Source of the DNA: Paenibacillus sp.
GTDB lineage: Bacteria > Bacillota > Bacilli > Paenibacillales > YIM-B00363
Reading direction: 5' to 3'
NCBI RefSeq assembly: GCF_035645195.1
Contig: NZ_DASQNA010000025.1
Coordinates: 310,001-374,000, forward strand
Length of the DNA: 64,000 nt
The translations under genes and the position numbers were made by a program. The first letter of the stretch is position 1. Each line of letters begins with the position of its first letter. The notes beneath the pieces were generated by a model. The model saw only the letters and a list, made by a program, of their open reading frames with translations. It had not been told where the DNA came from and did not search any database. Shown piece after piece: positions 33,037 through 42,647 of the stretch.

Positions 33037-33912
33037 ATGGAGGTTATCGAGTTCGACCATTTCTCTTCCTTTTACATTGACGCCGCCGGCGTCTTGAGGA
33101 AAAACAAGCCCTGGCTGCATCCGACCCGCAATTGGGATATCGTCGTACTCGCCTATATGGACAAAGGTTCCATGGTGCTGTATGAGGACGGCGCGGAATT
33201 AAACATTACGGATCAAACGTTTTACGTTCTTTTCCCCAATCGCACGCATTACGCGACCGCCGTATCTTCCGGCCAGCTGCAGCTGCCGTGGATCCATTTG
33301 ATCTATCATCGCAAAAAGCCGAAAACGGTCAGCCATATGCCTCTTGTCTACTCCTCCGAAATTCCCTTCAGCGAAGAGTCGTACGGGAAAATTTACATTC
33401 CTTCGTTTTGGAAGGTCCAAAACCCGGAATACGTAAAATCGAAATTTCTGGAAGCGTATCAGCTGCAATCCAAGAAAGATCCGTATTCGCACAGCCGCGC
33501 GATTTTGACGGTGATGGAGATATTGATGCACCTGTCGACCGAATATTCCGCGGCGCTGCGCAGCGGCCAGTTCGACCGGAACCGAACTTACCTTCTCACC
33601 AAAAAAATGGTGGAATACATCGGCGCCAATTGGCAGCTCAACCCCACCGTAGAGCAGCTCGCCGACGTCATGGGTATTACCCCCGGGTACTTGATTCGGA
33701 CGTTCAAAGCGAATTTGGGAATGACGCCGCTTCGGTATATGACTTTCTTAAGGATCGACAAAGCGAAGGAGCTGCTGTCCCAATCCGAACTGTCCATAAA
33801 ACAGATTACCGCTGAAATCGGATTGGATGACCCCTATTACTTCAGCCGCTTATTTAAAAAGCAGACCGGCATGACGCCGACGGAATTCCGGCTGAAATCT
33901 TATCAGGATTAA
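33037..33912 (+). CDS. AraC-family regulator
   Basis: The 291-residue protein has an N-terminal sensor region with a cupin-like part (IVVLAYMDKGSMVLYEDG, TFYVLFPNRTHYAT) and C-terminal AraC helix-turn-helix pair (PTVEQLADVMGITPGYLIRT, SIKQITAEIGLDDPYYFSRL, FKKQTGMTPTEFR). The ATG has GGAGG six bases upstream. It is divergent from the ARH/importer operon and probably activates it in response to the imported ligand. Confidence 0.9.
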   Translation: MEVIEFDHFSSFYIDAAGVLRKNKPWLHPTRNWDIVVLAYMDKGSMVLYEDGAELNITDQTFYVLFPNRTHYATAVSSGQLQLPWIHLIYHRKKPKTVSHMPLVYSSEIPFSEESYGKIYIPSFWKVQNPEYVKSKFLEAYQLQSKKDPYSHSRAILTVMEILMHLSTEYSAALRSGQFDRNRTYLLTKKMVEYIGANWQLNPTVEQLADVMGITPGYLIRTFKANLGMTPLRYMTFLRIDKAKELLSQSELSIKQITAEIGLDDPYYFSRLFKKQTGMTPTEFRLKSYQD

Positions 33913-33918
33913 AACGCA

Positions 33919-33948
33919 GAAAAAGCCCGGGAAATTGCTTTCCCGAGC
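33919..33948 (-). terminator. Terminator of the secreted-protein gene
   Basis: GCCCGGGAAA pairs with TTTCCCGAGC (one G-T pair) around TTGC. On the minus strand the stem is followed by TTTTTCTG. It may also end the AraC transcript less efficiently. Confidence 0.7.
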
Positions 33949-33966
33949 CTCAAGCCGAAATGTCGA

Positions 33967-34596
33967 TTAGTTCACTTGCGTGGACACGCCCTGATAAAAG
34001 CGCAGCTGCGCGACCTTCAACCCATTGTTGTCATATTCCCAATAATAATTCTGGAAACGGTCGTCGAAAAGCGGATATCGTTCCGCCTCCCCGTCCCCGT
34101 CCATATCCTCATAGAGGTACAGGAGATACCCCGAACCGTTCACCCAGGGGCTGTACCCTGCCGTCCGGGTAACTACCAATTTGTCTTGGGAGCAATACGT
34201 GTCGCCGCTTTCCGGATCGGTTCCGCACGTATTGATCGTCGCGCTGCCTCCCGGTTTGCCGAGCGCCCGGACATACACGGAATATTCCGTCGTTCCGTCG
34301 TTCTCCGGGTCGGGATTCGGGAGCTGATACGACGCGCCGTCTTCGTCCGTGCCGTTCGCGTCCAATACTTTGAACTCTCCCTCTTTCAGCCAAATTTGCG
34401 CTTGCCCGTATAACGGGACGAAAATTTTCGATCCGTTGCTGTCTTTCATTGGCGCTTTCTTGTCGTGAGGCACGCCGATGATGTTGAGCGTATAATGCTC
34501 GCCGGACGGCAAATCCGCGGCGGCGATGCTTCCGGTCAACGAAGTTACAGCCATCACGACAGCCCCGATGATGGCGTAAACCTTCCTTCTCATCAT
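33967..34596 (-). CDS. Secreted protein of unknown function
   Basis: The 209-residue protein has a clear signal peptide (KVYAIIGAVVMAVTSLTGSIAAA, cleaved near 27). The mature part is beta-rich and acidic, with PHDKKAPMKDSNG, two cysteines (INTCGTDPESGDTYCSQDK) that could form a disulfide, and an acidic EDMDGDGEAE stretch that might bind calcium. No family recognised. It stands alone between two unrelated genes. Confidence 0.75.
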   Translation of the reverse strand: MMRRKVYAIIGAVVMAVTSLTGSIAAADLPSGEHYTLNIIGVPHDKKAPMKDSNGSKIFVPLYGQAQIWLKEGEFKVLDANGTDEDGASYQLPNPDPENDGTTEYSVYVRALGKPGGSATINTCGTDPESGDTYCSQDKLVVTRTAGYSPWVNGSGYLLYLYEDMDGDGEAERYPLFDDRFQNYYWEYDNNGLKVAQLRFYQGVSTQVN

Positions 34597-34784
34597 ATCC
34601 CTCCATCAAGTTATAATTGTAATGGCCATTACGAAGTATAGAATAGCATAAGTTGATGGTTTTTGGGGAAATTTGGGTAAAAATGAAACTTTAATACTGT
34701 CATTTTGCATCTGTAATGGGTGCTTTTACCTATTCGGGAGAAATCCGCCGACGACCGCCGGCACGATTCTCCAGAATGTAAGCG

Positions 34785-34812
34785 GTGATAAACTCGAAGA
34801 ATGTAGTATACT
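34785..34812 (+). promoter_or_regulatory. Weak promoter candidate
   Basis: GTGATA (34785-34790), 16-base spacer, TATACT (34807-34812), 32 bases before the next gene. The rest of 34597-34844 is AT-rich and shows no other element. Confidence 0.3.
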
Positions 34813-34844
34813 AGGTTTAAAACTTCCAAGAGGATGAAACGAAC

Positions 34845-36008
34845 ATGAGCCAAGACTTCGGCGGGGTCGGCCGCCGTCACCTGCAGAACGATTCTTATGG
34901 AATAGCAGCCTTTTGTTTTTACCGAGCGATTCAGGAAAACCCTGCGAACGCGGGGGCCTGGAACGGTTTATCTCTTGCGCTGAGCCTCATGCGCAGAGAG
35001 CATGACACGCAGACGATGTTGGCCAGGTATGCGCTGCAGCCGCAGCTGCCGTACGACAAGCAGATGATTCCGATCGCATTCATGATGTTCCGAAACAGCC
35101 CGCCGGCGATGGCCGGATGGGCGCGCGCCACCACCGGCCGTTCCGGAGTGAATCCGCAGGAACGTCAGTCGTTCCTGAAAATGGCGGACGATATCGAAGC
35201 TTCGTATCGCAACTTGGTGGAGGAGCGCGGGGAAGAGACGTTGAAACGCCAAGGGATGCTTACGCTCGAGGAGTTCGCTGCAAGGACCATCGAGCTGGAC
35301 TTGATCCTCAAGGGGGGAGCGGATTCGCTGTTCGCGCAGGCGGAGGCCTGGGTCAAGGACGAGAATATGGTACTGACCGCCGTCCGCATGCTCTGCCTGC
35401 TCCCCGACCCGCGCAGCGAGCGACTTTTGCGCAGGGTATGCCGGGACGAGGAGGTCCCCGGGAAAATTAGAACGCATGCGCTGCTCGCGTTGAGATGGCT
35501 GGGCGTACGGGGGAATGTTCGCCTTCAGAAGATGGGCGAGTCGTTCGTCATTAATTTGGACGACCCGAAGCCGGAGCTTACGATCTCGGTCCCTGCCGCG
35601 TACAAGCCCGCTCTAGACCGGATGCTCCTGTGGATGGCGAAGGAAACGGGCACGGTAACCGCGGAGGAGTACGAACAGTTCGCCTCGACCGAAGACAAGG
35701 AGCTGCCGGAGCCGCTGGCCGAGAAAATCAAAGAAGCAGATCTCCCCGGTCTTCTCCAAGAAGTCGTGCATACCGTCATCCGGAACGCCTACGATCATTA
35801 TTACCCGTTGGTTCCCGGAATTCGAGGGTATCGCTCTTGGGGCAATGCGTTCCTGATTATTATGAAAGAATACGTCGAAGCTTCGGGCGAAACTTGGAAA
35901 TACGGCGAGCTGGAGCAGGACGATACGGCCGTGCTGCACCGAAACTGGCTGCTGAGCGCTACGCCGGATTTCCACGAACAAATCGCCGCCGCCAGAAAAA
36001 ACGGCTGA
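34845..36008 (+). CDS. TPR/helical-repeat protein of unknown function
   Basis: The 387-residue soluble protein begins with one or two tetratricopeptide-like helices (AAFCFYRAIQENPANAGAWN). Its middle is helical, with segments such as LTAVRMLCLLPDPRSERLLR and THALLALRWLGVRG that resemble HEAT repeats. The C-terminal part (LLQEVVHTVIRNAYDHYYP, NAFLIIMKEYVEASGE) is unknown to me. The ATG follows AGAGGATG. It is monocistronic, bounded by a weak promoter and a strong terminator. It may be a scaffold; no partner is evident. Confidence 0.7.
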   Translation: MSQDFGGVGRRHLQNDSYGIAAFCFYRAIQENPANAGAWNGLSLALSLMRREHDTQTMLARYALQPQLPYDKQMIPIAFMMFRNSPPAMAGWARATTGRSGVNPQERQSFLKMADDIEASYRNLVEERGEETLKRQGMLTLEEFAARTIELDLILKGGADSLFAQAEAWVKDENMVLTAVRMLCLLPDPRSERLLRRVCRDEEVPGKIRTHALLALRWLGVRGNVRLQKMGESFVINLDDPKPELTISVPAAYKPALDRMLLWMAKETGTVTAEEYEQFASTEDKELPEPLAEKIKEADLPGLLQEVVHTVIRNAYDHYYPLVPGIRGYRSWGNAFLIIMKEYVEASGETWKYGELEQDDTAVLHRNWLLSATPDFHEQIAAARKNG

Positions 36009-36016
36009 AACGGGAA

Positions 36017-36060
36017 AGAGCCGATCCTTGTCGCTCGCGACTAGGATCGGCTTTTTTATT
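36017..36060 (+). terminator. Strong rho-independent terminator
   Basis: A stem built on GCCGATCCT with AGGATCGGC is followed by TTTTTTATT. It ends the helical-repeat gene and, read on the other strand (AAAG side), could weakly end the DUF2264 operon. Confidence 0.85.
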
Positions 36061-36072
36061 CGCCCGCCAAGT

Positions 36073-37905
36073 TTACGGCACTCTCACTTCAGACGCGGAA
36101 GGACTCATTTTCACGACCCATTCGTTCCCTTCGGCCCGAAGGACGGGAACGCGGCTCCACTCCGTCAAGCAGTCCTCGCCGCCGGGCTGACCGTAAACCG
36201 CGCTTGCCAGCCAGTGAATCCCAGGATCGATCTTTGTCATGACCGTCGGAATGACCGTCCGGGCGTGGATCAAATTCGTGTTGGCCTGCGGATACACCAG
36301 CTTCGCTTCGCCGCCAAGCAGCGGGACGATCCCGCTCGCGCCGTGCGGGGATATCGCTGCGACCCCGGGCTGCGCCGCCGCCGTCGAGGCGCGGTCCTCG
36401 ATGCCGAGCGCGAAGCCCCCGTCGGCGAGGTGCAGCTCCCGCTCCGAGCGGATGCAGTGCAGGCGAACATGCCAAGGCGTTCCGACGATCAGCCAGGTTT
36501 GAACTTCGACGTCGCGCCACGGCTCCCACTTGATGTAGATCATATTGTCGCGGACGTGCCGCTCTTTCGCAATTCTTTTCGCCCGGTATAAATTATCGCC
36601 TTCGCTGAGCGCTAGCATCGAATCGAAAGCACCCTGCGCGAGGCCCCATTCCGCGCGAGGCACGCTGAAGCCGAAAGCGTTCGAGTAGACGAATTTCTCG
36701 TACTTCGCGGCCGCATGCGTATGATCGTTCGTCGCTTCGTGGCCTGCGTTGAATACCGCTACGTGATCCCGGTCGCCTTGCCGGCGAACGATCATGCCAG
36801 GCTCGCGTTGAACGACGGATTCGGGCAATGGGGGCAGCGGCAGCTCCTCCGCCTGCCAGAACGGATGCTCCGGCGGGAGCGCCAGCGGCAAGAATGCCTT
36901 CAACGCCCAATACGGCGAACCGGGAGCATTATAATTCTCGGCCATAATCAGGTTCGGATACGTATATCCGATCGTCAGGGTGCCGTCCGCTTGGAAGATC
37001 GGCTGCCGCACCCACCAGCGCAAATTGCGCAGAACGATTCCCTTGATCACGCCCATCGGGAACGGCTCCACGCCCGCGTAAGCCAAAGCGCTCCAGAACG
37101 CCGATTGGGAAAACCGGTACGTAAGACTTCGCCCATAGGGCAAAGCGCTCCCGTCCGCGGCGAACCAATGGATGAACGACTTCGCGAAGATCGCCGCCCT
37201 TTCCTTATATAACCGGGCGCGGTCCGGATCCTCGGTTTCCATTAGCACTGCATAAATCAACCCGCAATAATGGATTGCGAATGCGCCGTAATAATCGCAG
37301 TGACCCTTCACCCCGTCCGCGTACCACCCGTCCGACAAATACATGTCGTCGATTCGATCCAGGCAACGATTCATCGCTTCCCGATCCCAAGGGAGACCTA
37401 CCCGCTTAAAACCTAAATTCACAAGGACGCGGAACAGCAGCCAGTTGCAGTCGTGGAGCGATTTTTCGTTGATTTGACGAAGCCATCGCGCGAAGCGCTC
37501 CCGTTCCCGTTCGCTCAGCGGCGTCCATACGTTCCCGGGCGCGTGCGCCAGCGCAAACCCCATGGCGGCCATTTCGACCAGTTTTTGATCGTAATCCTCC
37601 GCATCCCCCCAATATTCCTCGTGTTCGGGATCGGTTCCGTTCCTAATGCCCTGCCGGATAGTTTCCCACAGCTCGCTGTCCGCGCCGCCGGCGGCATGCG
37701 GAACGAGTCCCCACAGCAGTCTCGAGAAACCTTCCAATTCGGAAGTATGATCCGGACAGCCTGAACTCGTCGCCCCGAGCCGCACTCTCGTCTTGCCCGG
37801 CGTAACGTACGGCAGCAGCGGCCGGCATAGCTGCTCGACCGCAAGCTGAACATCCTCTCTCGTCCGCAGCGGATTTTGTTGAATCGGCAACGTCCATCGA
37901 TGCAT
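36073..37905 (-). CDS. DUF2264-family protein, probable polysaccharide-processing enzyme
   Basis: The 610-residue cytoplasmic protein matches DUF2264 as I know it: an N-terminal alpha/alpha-barrel (EGFSRLLWGLVPHAAGG, YYGAFAIHYCGLIYAV, FSQSAFWSALAYAG) and a C-terminal beta region (HVAVFNAGHEATNDHTHAAA, YEKFVYSNAFGFSVP). The arrangement and the His-rich segment recall alginate/heparin lyases. The ATG 37905 follows GAGGAGG; a TTG at 37926 is rejected. Its place after heparinase- and GH88-type genes implies a role in uronate-oligosaccharide degradation. The reaction is unknown. Confidence 0.75.
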   Translation of the reverse strand: MHRWTLPIQQNPLRTREDVQLAVEQLCRPLLPYVTPGKTRVRLGATSSGCPDHTSELEGFSRLLWGLVPHAAGGADSELWETIRQGIRNGTDPEHEEYWGDAEDYDQKLVEMAAMGFALAHAPGNVWTPLSERERERFARWLRQINEKSLHDCNWLLFRVLVNLGFKRVGLPWDREAMNRCLDRIDDMYLSDGWYADGVKGHCDYYGAFAIHYCGLIYAVLMETEDPDRARLYKERAAIFAKSFIHWFAADGSALPYGRSLTYRFSQSAFWSALAYAGVEPFPMGVIKGIVLRNLRWWVRQPIFQADGTLTIGYTYPNLIMAENYNAPGSPYWALKAFLPLALPPEHPFWQAEELPLPPLPESVVQREPGMIVRRQGDRDHVAVFNAGHEATNDHTHAAAKYEKFVYSNAFGFSVPRAEWGLAQGAFDSMLALSEGDNLYRAKRIAKERHVRDNMIYIKWEPWRDVEVQTWLIVGTPWHVRLHCIRSERELHLADGGFALGIEDRASTAAAQPGVAAISPHGASGIVPLLGGEAKLVYPQANTNLIHARTVIPTVMTKIDPGIHWLASAVYGQPGGEDCLTEWSRVPVLRAEGNEWVVKMSPSASEVRVP

Positions 37906-37919
37906 GCGGCGCTCCTCCT

Positions 37920-39062
37920 CTACCAAAACAATTCGCCGTGTCCCAACAACTGCGAGAGCCCTTCCGCGAAATAATAGTCCCCGTAGATTAGCGGCACGTC
38001 GATATTTTTGCCCTCCGGCACGTGGCTTGTGCCGCTCAGCACCAGACCTTCCTCGTCACGATCCCATGCGCCGTAGTTCGTATATAAAGAATGAAGCATC
38101 CGCGCTGCCGCAGACCGGTACCCCTCGGATCGCTCGCCCTCGACATGCTTCGCCAACAGCAACAAGCCGCAGGCGGCGATGGCGCCGGCCGACGAATCCC
38201 TGTATTTCGGCGCGTCCTCCGGGAGGCGGAAATCCCAATGCGGCACGCTATCCGCCGGGAGGCTGGCCAGGAAGAAACGCGCCACCCGCTCAGCCGCCTC
38301 GAGATGCCGTTCGTCGCCCGCATTCATGTAACTCAATGCCATGCCGTACAGCGCCCAAGCGGCGCCGCGGGACCATGCCGAGTCCGCGGAATAGCCCTGC
38401 CCTCCGTGATAGCCGACTCTTTCGCCGGTACCCGGATCGAAGATGACGATATGCCGGACCGAACCGTCCGGGCGGATGAAATGCTCCAGCACCGTATCCG
38501 CATGCGCGGCCGCGATATGCGCAAACCGCGGGTCGCCGGTAACGGATGAGGCCCAATGGAGCAGCGGCAAATTCATCATGCAGTCGATGATGGCCCAGCC
38601 CGAGTTGTTCTCGCCCGGCTTCCAAGGGTTCCACGCCCGGATGAATCGGCCCTTCGCATTAAACCGCGCGGCCAGCAAATTGGCGGCGAGAAGCGCGCGG
38701 CGCTTGGCATCCTCGGCCCCCGTCAGCTTGTAACGCGCGACGCTGGTCAGCGTCCACATAAAGCCGATATCATGGTCTAATTTGTAATAATCCATAACGA
38801 CTTGATCGAGCTGCGCTTCGCACGATTCGGCGATCGCACGGAACTTGTCTTCTTTGGTGTCGCGGTACAACAGCCATAGAAGTCCTGGCCAAAATCCGGC
38901 CGTCCACCAATGCGACGGCTCCAACGTATACCGTCCATTCACGCTGGCGTGCGGGAAGCGATCCCCTATGCGCTCGCTGGTGACGGATATTTTCGCCGCA
39001 ATGCGATCCCAAGCTTCCTGCGTCCAGTCTGCACGCCAATCCGGAGAAGCCATCTTCATCAT
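37920..39062 (-). CDS. Unsaturated glucuronyl hydrolase, GH88
   Basis: The 380-residue cytoplasmic enzyme hydrates and removes the unsaturated uronic acid that polysaccharide lyases leave on disaccharides. GH88 marks: HWWTAGFWPGLLWLLYR, the first Asp in KLDHDIGFMWTLT, the catalytic Asp in GWAIIDCMMNLPLLHWA, GYSADSAWSRGAAWALYG and YRDSSAGAIAACGLL. The start overlaps the lyase stop by four bases (AAAGG upstream). It completes the degradation begun by the heparinase-type gene upstream. Confidence 0.9.
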   Translation of the reverse strand: MMKMASPDWRADWTQEAWDRIAAKISVTSERIGDRFPHASVNGRYTLEPSHWWTAGFWPGLLWLLYRDTKEDKFRAIAESCEAQLDQVVMDYYKLDHDIGFMWTLTSVARYKLTGAEDAKRRALLAANLLAARFNAKGRFIRAWNPWKPGENNSGWAIIDCMMNLPLLHWASSVTGDPRFAHIAAAHADTVLEHFIRPDGSVRHIVIFDPGTGERVGYHGGQGYSADSAWSRGAAWALYGMALSYMNAGDERHLEAAERVARFFLASLPADSVPHWDFRLPEDAPKYRDSSAGAIAACGLLLLAKHVEGERSEGYRSAAARMLHSLYTNYGAWDRDEEGLVLSGTSHVPEGKNIDVPLIYGDYYFAEGLSQLLGHGELFW

Positions 39063-40906
39063 CCTTTCTTCTTCAGTTTATAGCACTCGAACCGCGCATG
39101 CATCGTGAAAGAGAGCCGGGCGGCAGGCTGCCTGAGCCCTAAATCTATGGCATATACGGTAACGCGCTCCGAGTGTTTGTTCACGAATTCGAACCGCCGC
39201 GCGACCGGCCGCCACGCTTCGTCGTCGAACGCGATCCGCACGCCGCTTTGTTCTCCTTCGATCTGCACGATGCCGTCGATGAACCGCGGCTCATATAACG
39301 TGATCCACCGGCTCGTCACGCTCGACGGCGCCGTTCGAAACTCGTACGCGTCCTCGATGTCCAAGACGAAATTTCTTTCCAGACGAACCGTAAACTCGCG
39401 CACCAACGACACCAATTTCGGAACGTCGTATGCTTTCGTCAAATCTACGGCGAACGAACGGTGTCGCTCCCCTTCCTCGACCCTGAGAATTTGCGCGCGA
39501 AACGAGTCGCCGGTTCCTTGAAAGCAGCCTTCGACGATCGGAACGGAGTGTCCTTGCGAACCGTTGCATAAGTACGAGAACCGTTCCTCCCCGAAATACC
39601 CTTTCGTATACTCGCCGGAACCGAGGTCGCACAACAACGACTCCCCGTCGATATGCAGCACGAAACTGCCGATATCGTTGTGGTTGTGCGGCTCGCCGTT
39701 ATGCCCGCCTTTCGCGGCCAAAGCCAGTCTCGAGCCGTCCGACGTCATCCTCGCAACGAACCACTGGGCGTCCGGCAAAACATACGTCGCGTCGGGCCAA
39801 TCCTCGCCCTGCCAAGCGGCTTCGCTCCAGACGAAGTCGCGAATGAACGGCCCCCATCGGCCGATCGGATCGGATGCGATATCGGAGCGTTGCGCGTAAG
39901 GCGGCACGTGCACGTCCGGGAACCTTCGCTTTAATGCATGGATCAGCCCGGGGGAATATCGAGCCGTCGTTTCGCAGTCGGAGAAAGGAACCGTGAACAT
40001 GCCGCTTAAGTAACAAGCCTCATGGAACAGCGCGATCGGCTTCGCCTTCTCATGGCTCATCAGATCGATCGTACCCGCCGTGCGTTGTCTCAGCAGCTCG
40101 GCAAAGTACATATAAAACCCGAACCCGTACATCCAGTAGCCTACGCCTTCCGTGCAGGCGCCGTCGTCGCCGAATCCTTCCAAATAGCTGTCGAACGTGC
40201 CGAGGAGTCTGTGCACGATCGGGGCCAGTTCGTCCGCGTTCGGGATCAAGTATAACGCCGAAGCGCCGACGGAGGCCGCGCAGACGCTCGCCCAGTTGTT
40301 GTCCGCCGTTTCCCACCAGAACGCGGAGCCCAAAGCGCAGTACGGCTCTAATACGCGCTCTCGAATTTCGTTCTCGGCCCGGTGCGCGACCGCGGCGCTC
40401 AACCGTTCTCTTAATAGAGAAACGATTTCCGCCAAAGCGAAGGCGGTTTCCGCTGCGAACAAATCGATCGTACACCGATGCCGCTTCGCTTCCGGGGGCA
40501 GCAGCGACGTACCTCCCAAATGCGCCGGAAGCGCCCACGCATATTCGTCGCAGATCGCCCAGATCGCATCTTCGACGGCTTCCAGCCACTTCGGTTCCCC
40601 GTCGAGCAAAGCCAGGAACGCCAAGACGGACAGCCGCTTCCGGCGCGAGAAATACTGCCGCTCGAACTCGATGCGAGAGCCCTTCGTGTCGAAAAGCTTA
40701 TAGGCGGAGAACGTCAACGCCTCGATCGGCTCCGTTACGAGCCGTTCCCCTTCCGCTCGCACGTCCTCGATCCATGGGCGATACGCGGACGACGTTCTCA
40801 GCTCGTTCCATTTCCGCTCGTCTCGAGCTTCCGAAAACAACCGGTCGCCGAACGCTCCGGCGGCATCGCCGTTGCGCAGCGCGCGTTTTACTTCTGCGTA
40901 ATGCAA
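39059..40906 (-). CDS. Heparinase II/III-family polysaccharide lyase
   Basis: The 615-residue protein has an N-terminal alpha-helical barrel (WETADNNWASVCAASVGASA, GDDGACTEGVGYWMYGFGFY) and a C-terminal beta-sandwich with GGHNGEPHNHNDIGSFV, a block containing the family's metal/catalytic His. There is no signal peptide, so it probably acts on imported oligosaccharides. It starts at TTG with GGGAGG ten bases upstream. Substrate could be heparin-like, chondroitin-like or another uronate polymer; the family name does not settle this. It is coupled to GH88 and follows an orphan response regulator gene by 16 bases. Confidence 0.85.
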   Translation of the reverse strand: MHYAEVKRALRNGDAAGAFGDRLFSEARDERKWNELRTSSAYRPWIEDVRAEGERLVTEPIEALTFSAYKLFDTKGSRIEFERQYFSRRKRLSVLAFLALLDGEPKWLEAVEDAIWAICDEYAWALPAHLGGTSLLPPEAKRHRCTIDLFAAETAFALAEIVSLLRERLSAAVAHRAENEIRERVLEPYCALGSAFWWETADNNWASVCAASVGASALYLIPNADELAPIVHRLLGTFDSYLEGFGDDGACTEGVGYWMYGFGFYMYFAELLRQRTAGTIDLMSHEKAKPIALFHEACYLSGMFTVPFSDCETTARYSPGLIHALKRRFPDVHVPPYAQRSDIASDPIGRWGPFIRDFVWSEAAWQGEDWPDATYVLPDAQWFVARMTSDGSRLALAAKGGHNGEPHNHNDIGSFVLHIDGESLLCDLGSGEYTKGYFGEERFSYLCNGSQGHSVPIVEGCFQGTGDSFRAQILRVEEGERHRSFAVDLTKAYDVPKLVSLVREFTVRLERNFVLDIEDAYEFRTAPSSVTSRWITLYEPRFIDGIVQIEGEQSGVRIAFDDEAWRPVARRFEFVNKHSERVTVYAIDLGLRQPAARLSFTMHARFECYKLKKKG

Positions 40907-40922
40907 ACTCGGTACGCCTCCC

Positions 40923-42542
40923 TTAGCCCGCGTCTCCTCCCCGATTCCGGTAATCCATCGGGGTCATGCCGGTGTACCCTTTAAACAACTTAATGAAATA
41001 GCTTTGGCTGTCGTATCCGAGCAGTTCGCATATTTTCAAGACCGGGTACGCGGTTTCGTCCAGCAGCTGTTTGGCGCGCTCCATTTTCGTACGAATGACG
41101 TATTCGATGAATGTCTCGCCGGTCTCCCTCTTAAACAGTCTGCTGAAATAGCTGGCGTTCAGGTGCAGATGCTCGGCGACTTCTTCGAGGCCGATTCGCT
41201 GGTCTAAACGAAGGGACACGTATTCGTACGCGTCCACCACTTCCTTGCGAACCGTTCGTCCTCCGGTCTCTTGAACGGAAGCGACCGCCGAAAGCAAATG
41301 TTCGATCAACCAGTCTTTCAATTCAACGAGCGAACCGATCTCGGCAACATCTTTATGCAGGCTGTCCGCCGACTGCGTCGTTCGGAAATAGTGGAGCGAT
41401 TGGTGCTTCAGCCGGATATCCAGCAGCAGCTTTAACGCCCAATCTTTTACGGACTCCGGCGCGTACCTTCGATCGTTGAACGCTTTCATCCATTCCTCCG
41501 CTTTCGCCTTAACCCCTTCCGCATCCCGTTTGATAACGCCCTCGCGGAACGCTTCGATCGCCTCATCGTACAGCGCGAACGGATCGCCGTCCCCGGACGA
41601 CGACGGCCGGGCGGCGGCGATCTCGCCCGGCAGCATGTAAAACCGCTGCCGATGGCTGGACAGCAGCGTTCGTACGCAGTGTTTTACGGCCTCGCCGGAT
41701 ATGCAGCGTTCCCCGACGAGGAAAGACATCGTGAGCTTCAAGGCGCGGCGGAGCTCTGCCTGCATGCGCTCCACCAACCGGCGGGCTTCCTCGTGCCCGT
41801 TCACGGACAGCGTCGGACGGTAGGAATGAAGCAGCACCCATTCTTTCACGCTATAAGGGAACACAACCGCTTCCGCCCCGGTTTGTTCCATCACCTCGTC
41901 CAGCACGTTGGTAACGGCGAATCGAAGCACATCGTCCGATACGTAACGGCCGCGAGCCCCCCGCAGATCGTCTAAGAATGCAACGACCGGCAGGATCACC
42001 CTGCCTTCCATAGGCAATCCGTATCCTTCCAATTCGGACTGCCAGACTTCGCTCCGCAGCAGCGGCTGCTGGACGAAGCCGTGAATCCACGTCTCGCGCA
42101 TCGCGTTGTGTGATCGGTCCACGATGCGGCGAAGCCGGTGCTGCTCCATATCGAGCTGACGCTCCGCGGTAAGCCCCGCCGCCATTCGCTGCAGCACCGC
42201 CGCAAGATCGTCCGGGTGCAGCGTATCCTTGACGATATAGTCTTGCACGTGAAGCTGCATCGCCCGCTTCGCATACTCGAACTCGCTGTGACAAGACAAG
42301 ATGACGGTACGCAGGTTGGACTTTCGTTCCCGCAGCCGACGAATGAGCTCGAGTCCGTCCATCTTCGGCATGCCGATATCCGTTACAAGAATGTCCGGCG
42401 CTTCCCGTTCCGCCGCTTCCAGAGCGGCGAGCCCGTTCTCGCAGCACCCGGAGAGGGTAAGACCGAGGCTCTCCCAGTCGATCGCTTCCGACAACAGCTC
42501 CAACACCGGATAATCGTCATCCACCAACAACACTTTATACAT
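40923..42542 (-). CDS. YesN-like response regulator with AraC output
   Basis: The 539-residue protein has a receiver domain (MYKVLLVDDDYPVLELL; phosphorylated Asp in LVTDIGMPKMDGLELI; conserved Lys in DYIVKDT), a long middle region (about 135-430) and a C-terminal AraC domain (IGLEEVAEHLHLNASYFSRL, LKICELLGYDSQSYFIKLF, GYTGMTPMDYRNR). No kinase gene is adjacent. The paralogue at 60254 has one, so cross-talk is possible. I use ATG 42542 (GGAGG 12 bases upstream). It probably activates the importer operon it belongs to. Confidence 0.9.
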   Translation of the reverse strand: MYKVLLVDDDYPVLELLSEAIDWESLGLTLSGCCENGLAALEAAEREAPDILVTDIGMPKMDGLELIRRLRERKSNLRTVILSCHSEFEYAKRAMQLHVQDYIVKDTLHPDDLAAVLQRMAAGLTAERQLDMEQHRLRRIVDRSHNAMRETWIHGFVQQPLLRSEVWQSELEGYGLPMEGRVILPVVAFLDDLRGARGRYVSDDVLRFAVTNVLDEVMEQTGAEAVVFPYSVKEWVLLHSYRPTLSVNGHEEARRLVERMQAELRRALKLTMSFLVGERCISGEAVKHCVRTLLSSHRQRFYMLPGEIAAARPSSSGDGDPFALYDEAIEAFREGVIKRDAEGVKAKAEEWMKAFNDRRYAPESVKDWALKLLLDIRLKHQSLHYFRTTQSADSLHKDVAEIGSLVELKDWLIEHLLSAVASVQETGGRTVRKEVVDAYEYVSLRLDQRIGLEEVAEHLHLNASYFSRLFKRETGETFIEYVIRTKMERAKQLLDETAYPVLKICELLGYDSQSYFIKLFKGYTGMTPMDYRNRGGDAG

Positions 42543-42597
42543 GGGGCTCGTCAACCTCCTGCAGCGGAGCTCGCATGATGGTCCTCGCGGGAAGACG

Positions 42598-42629
42598 GAA
42601 AGAGGCGCGGAAAATCCGCCGCCTCTTTC
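42598..42629 (-). terminator. Intercistronic hairpin between binding protein and regulator
   Basis: GAAAGAGGCG (42598-42607) pairs with CGCCTCTTTC (42620-42629), with an extra CGGA/TCCG inner stem. No T-run follows on the minus strand, so partial attenuation or message protection is more likely than full termination. Confidence 0.6.
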
Positions 42630-42647
42630 TCCCCATGCATCCGCTGC

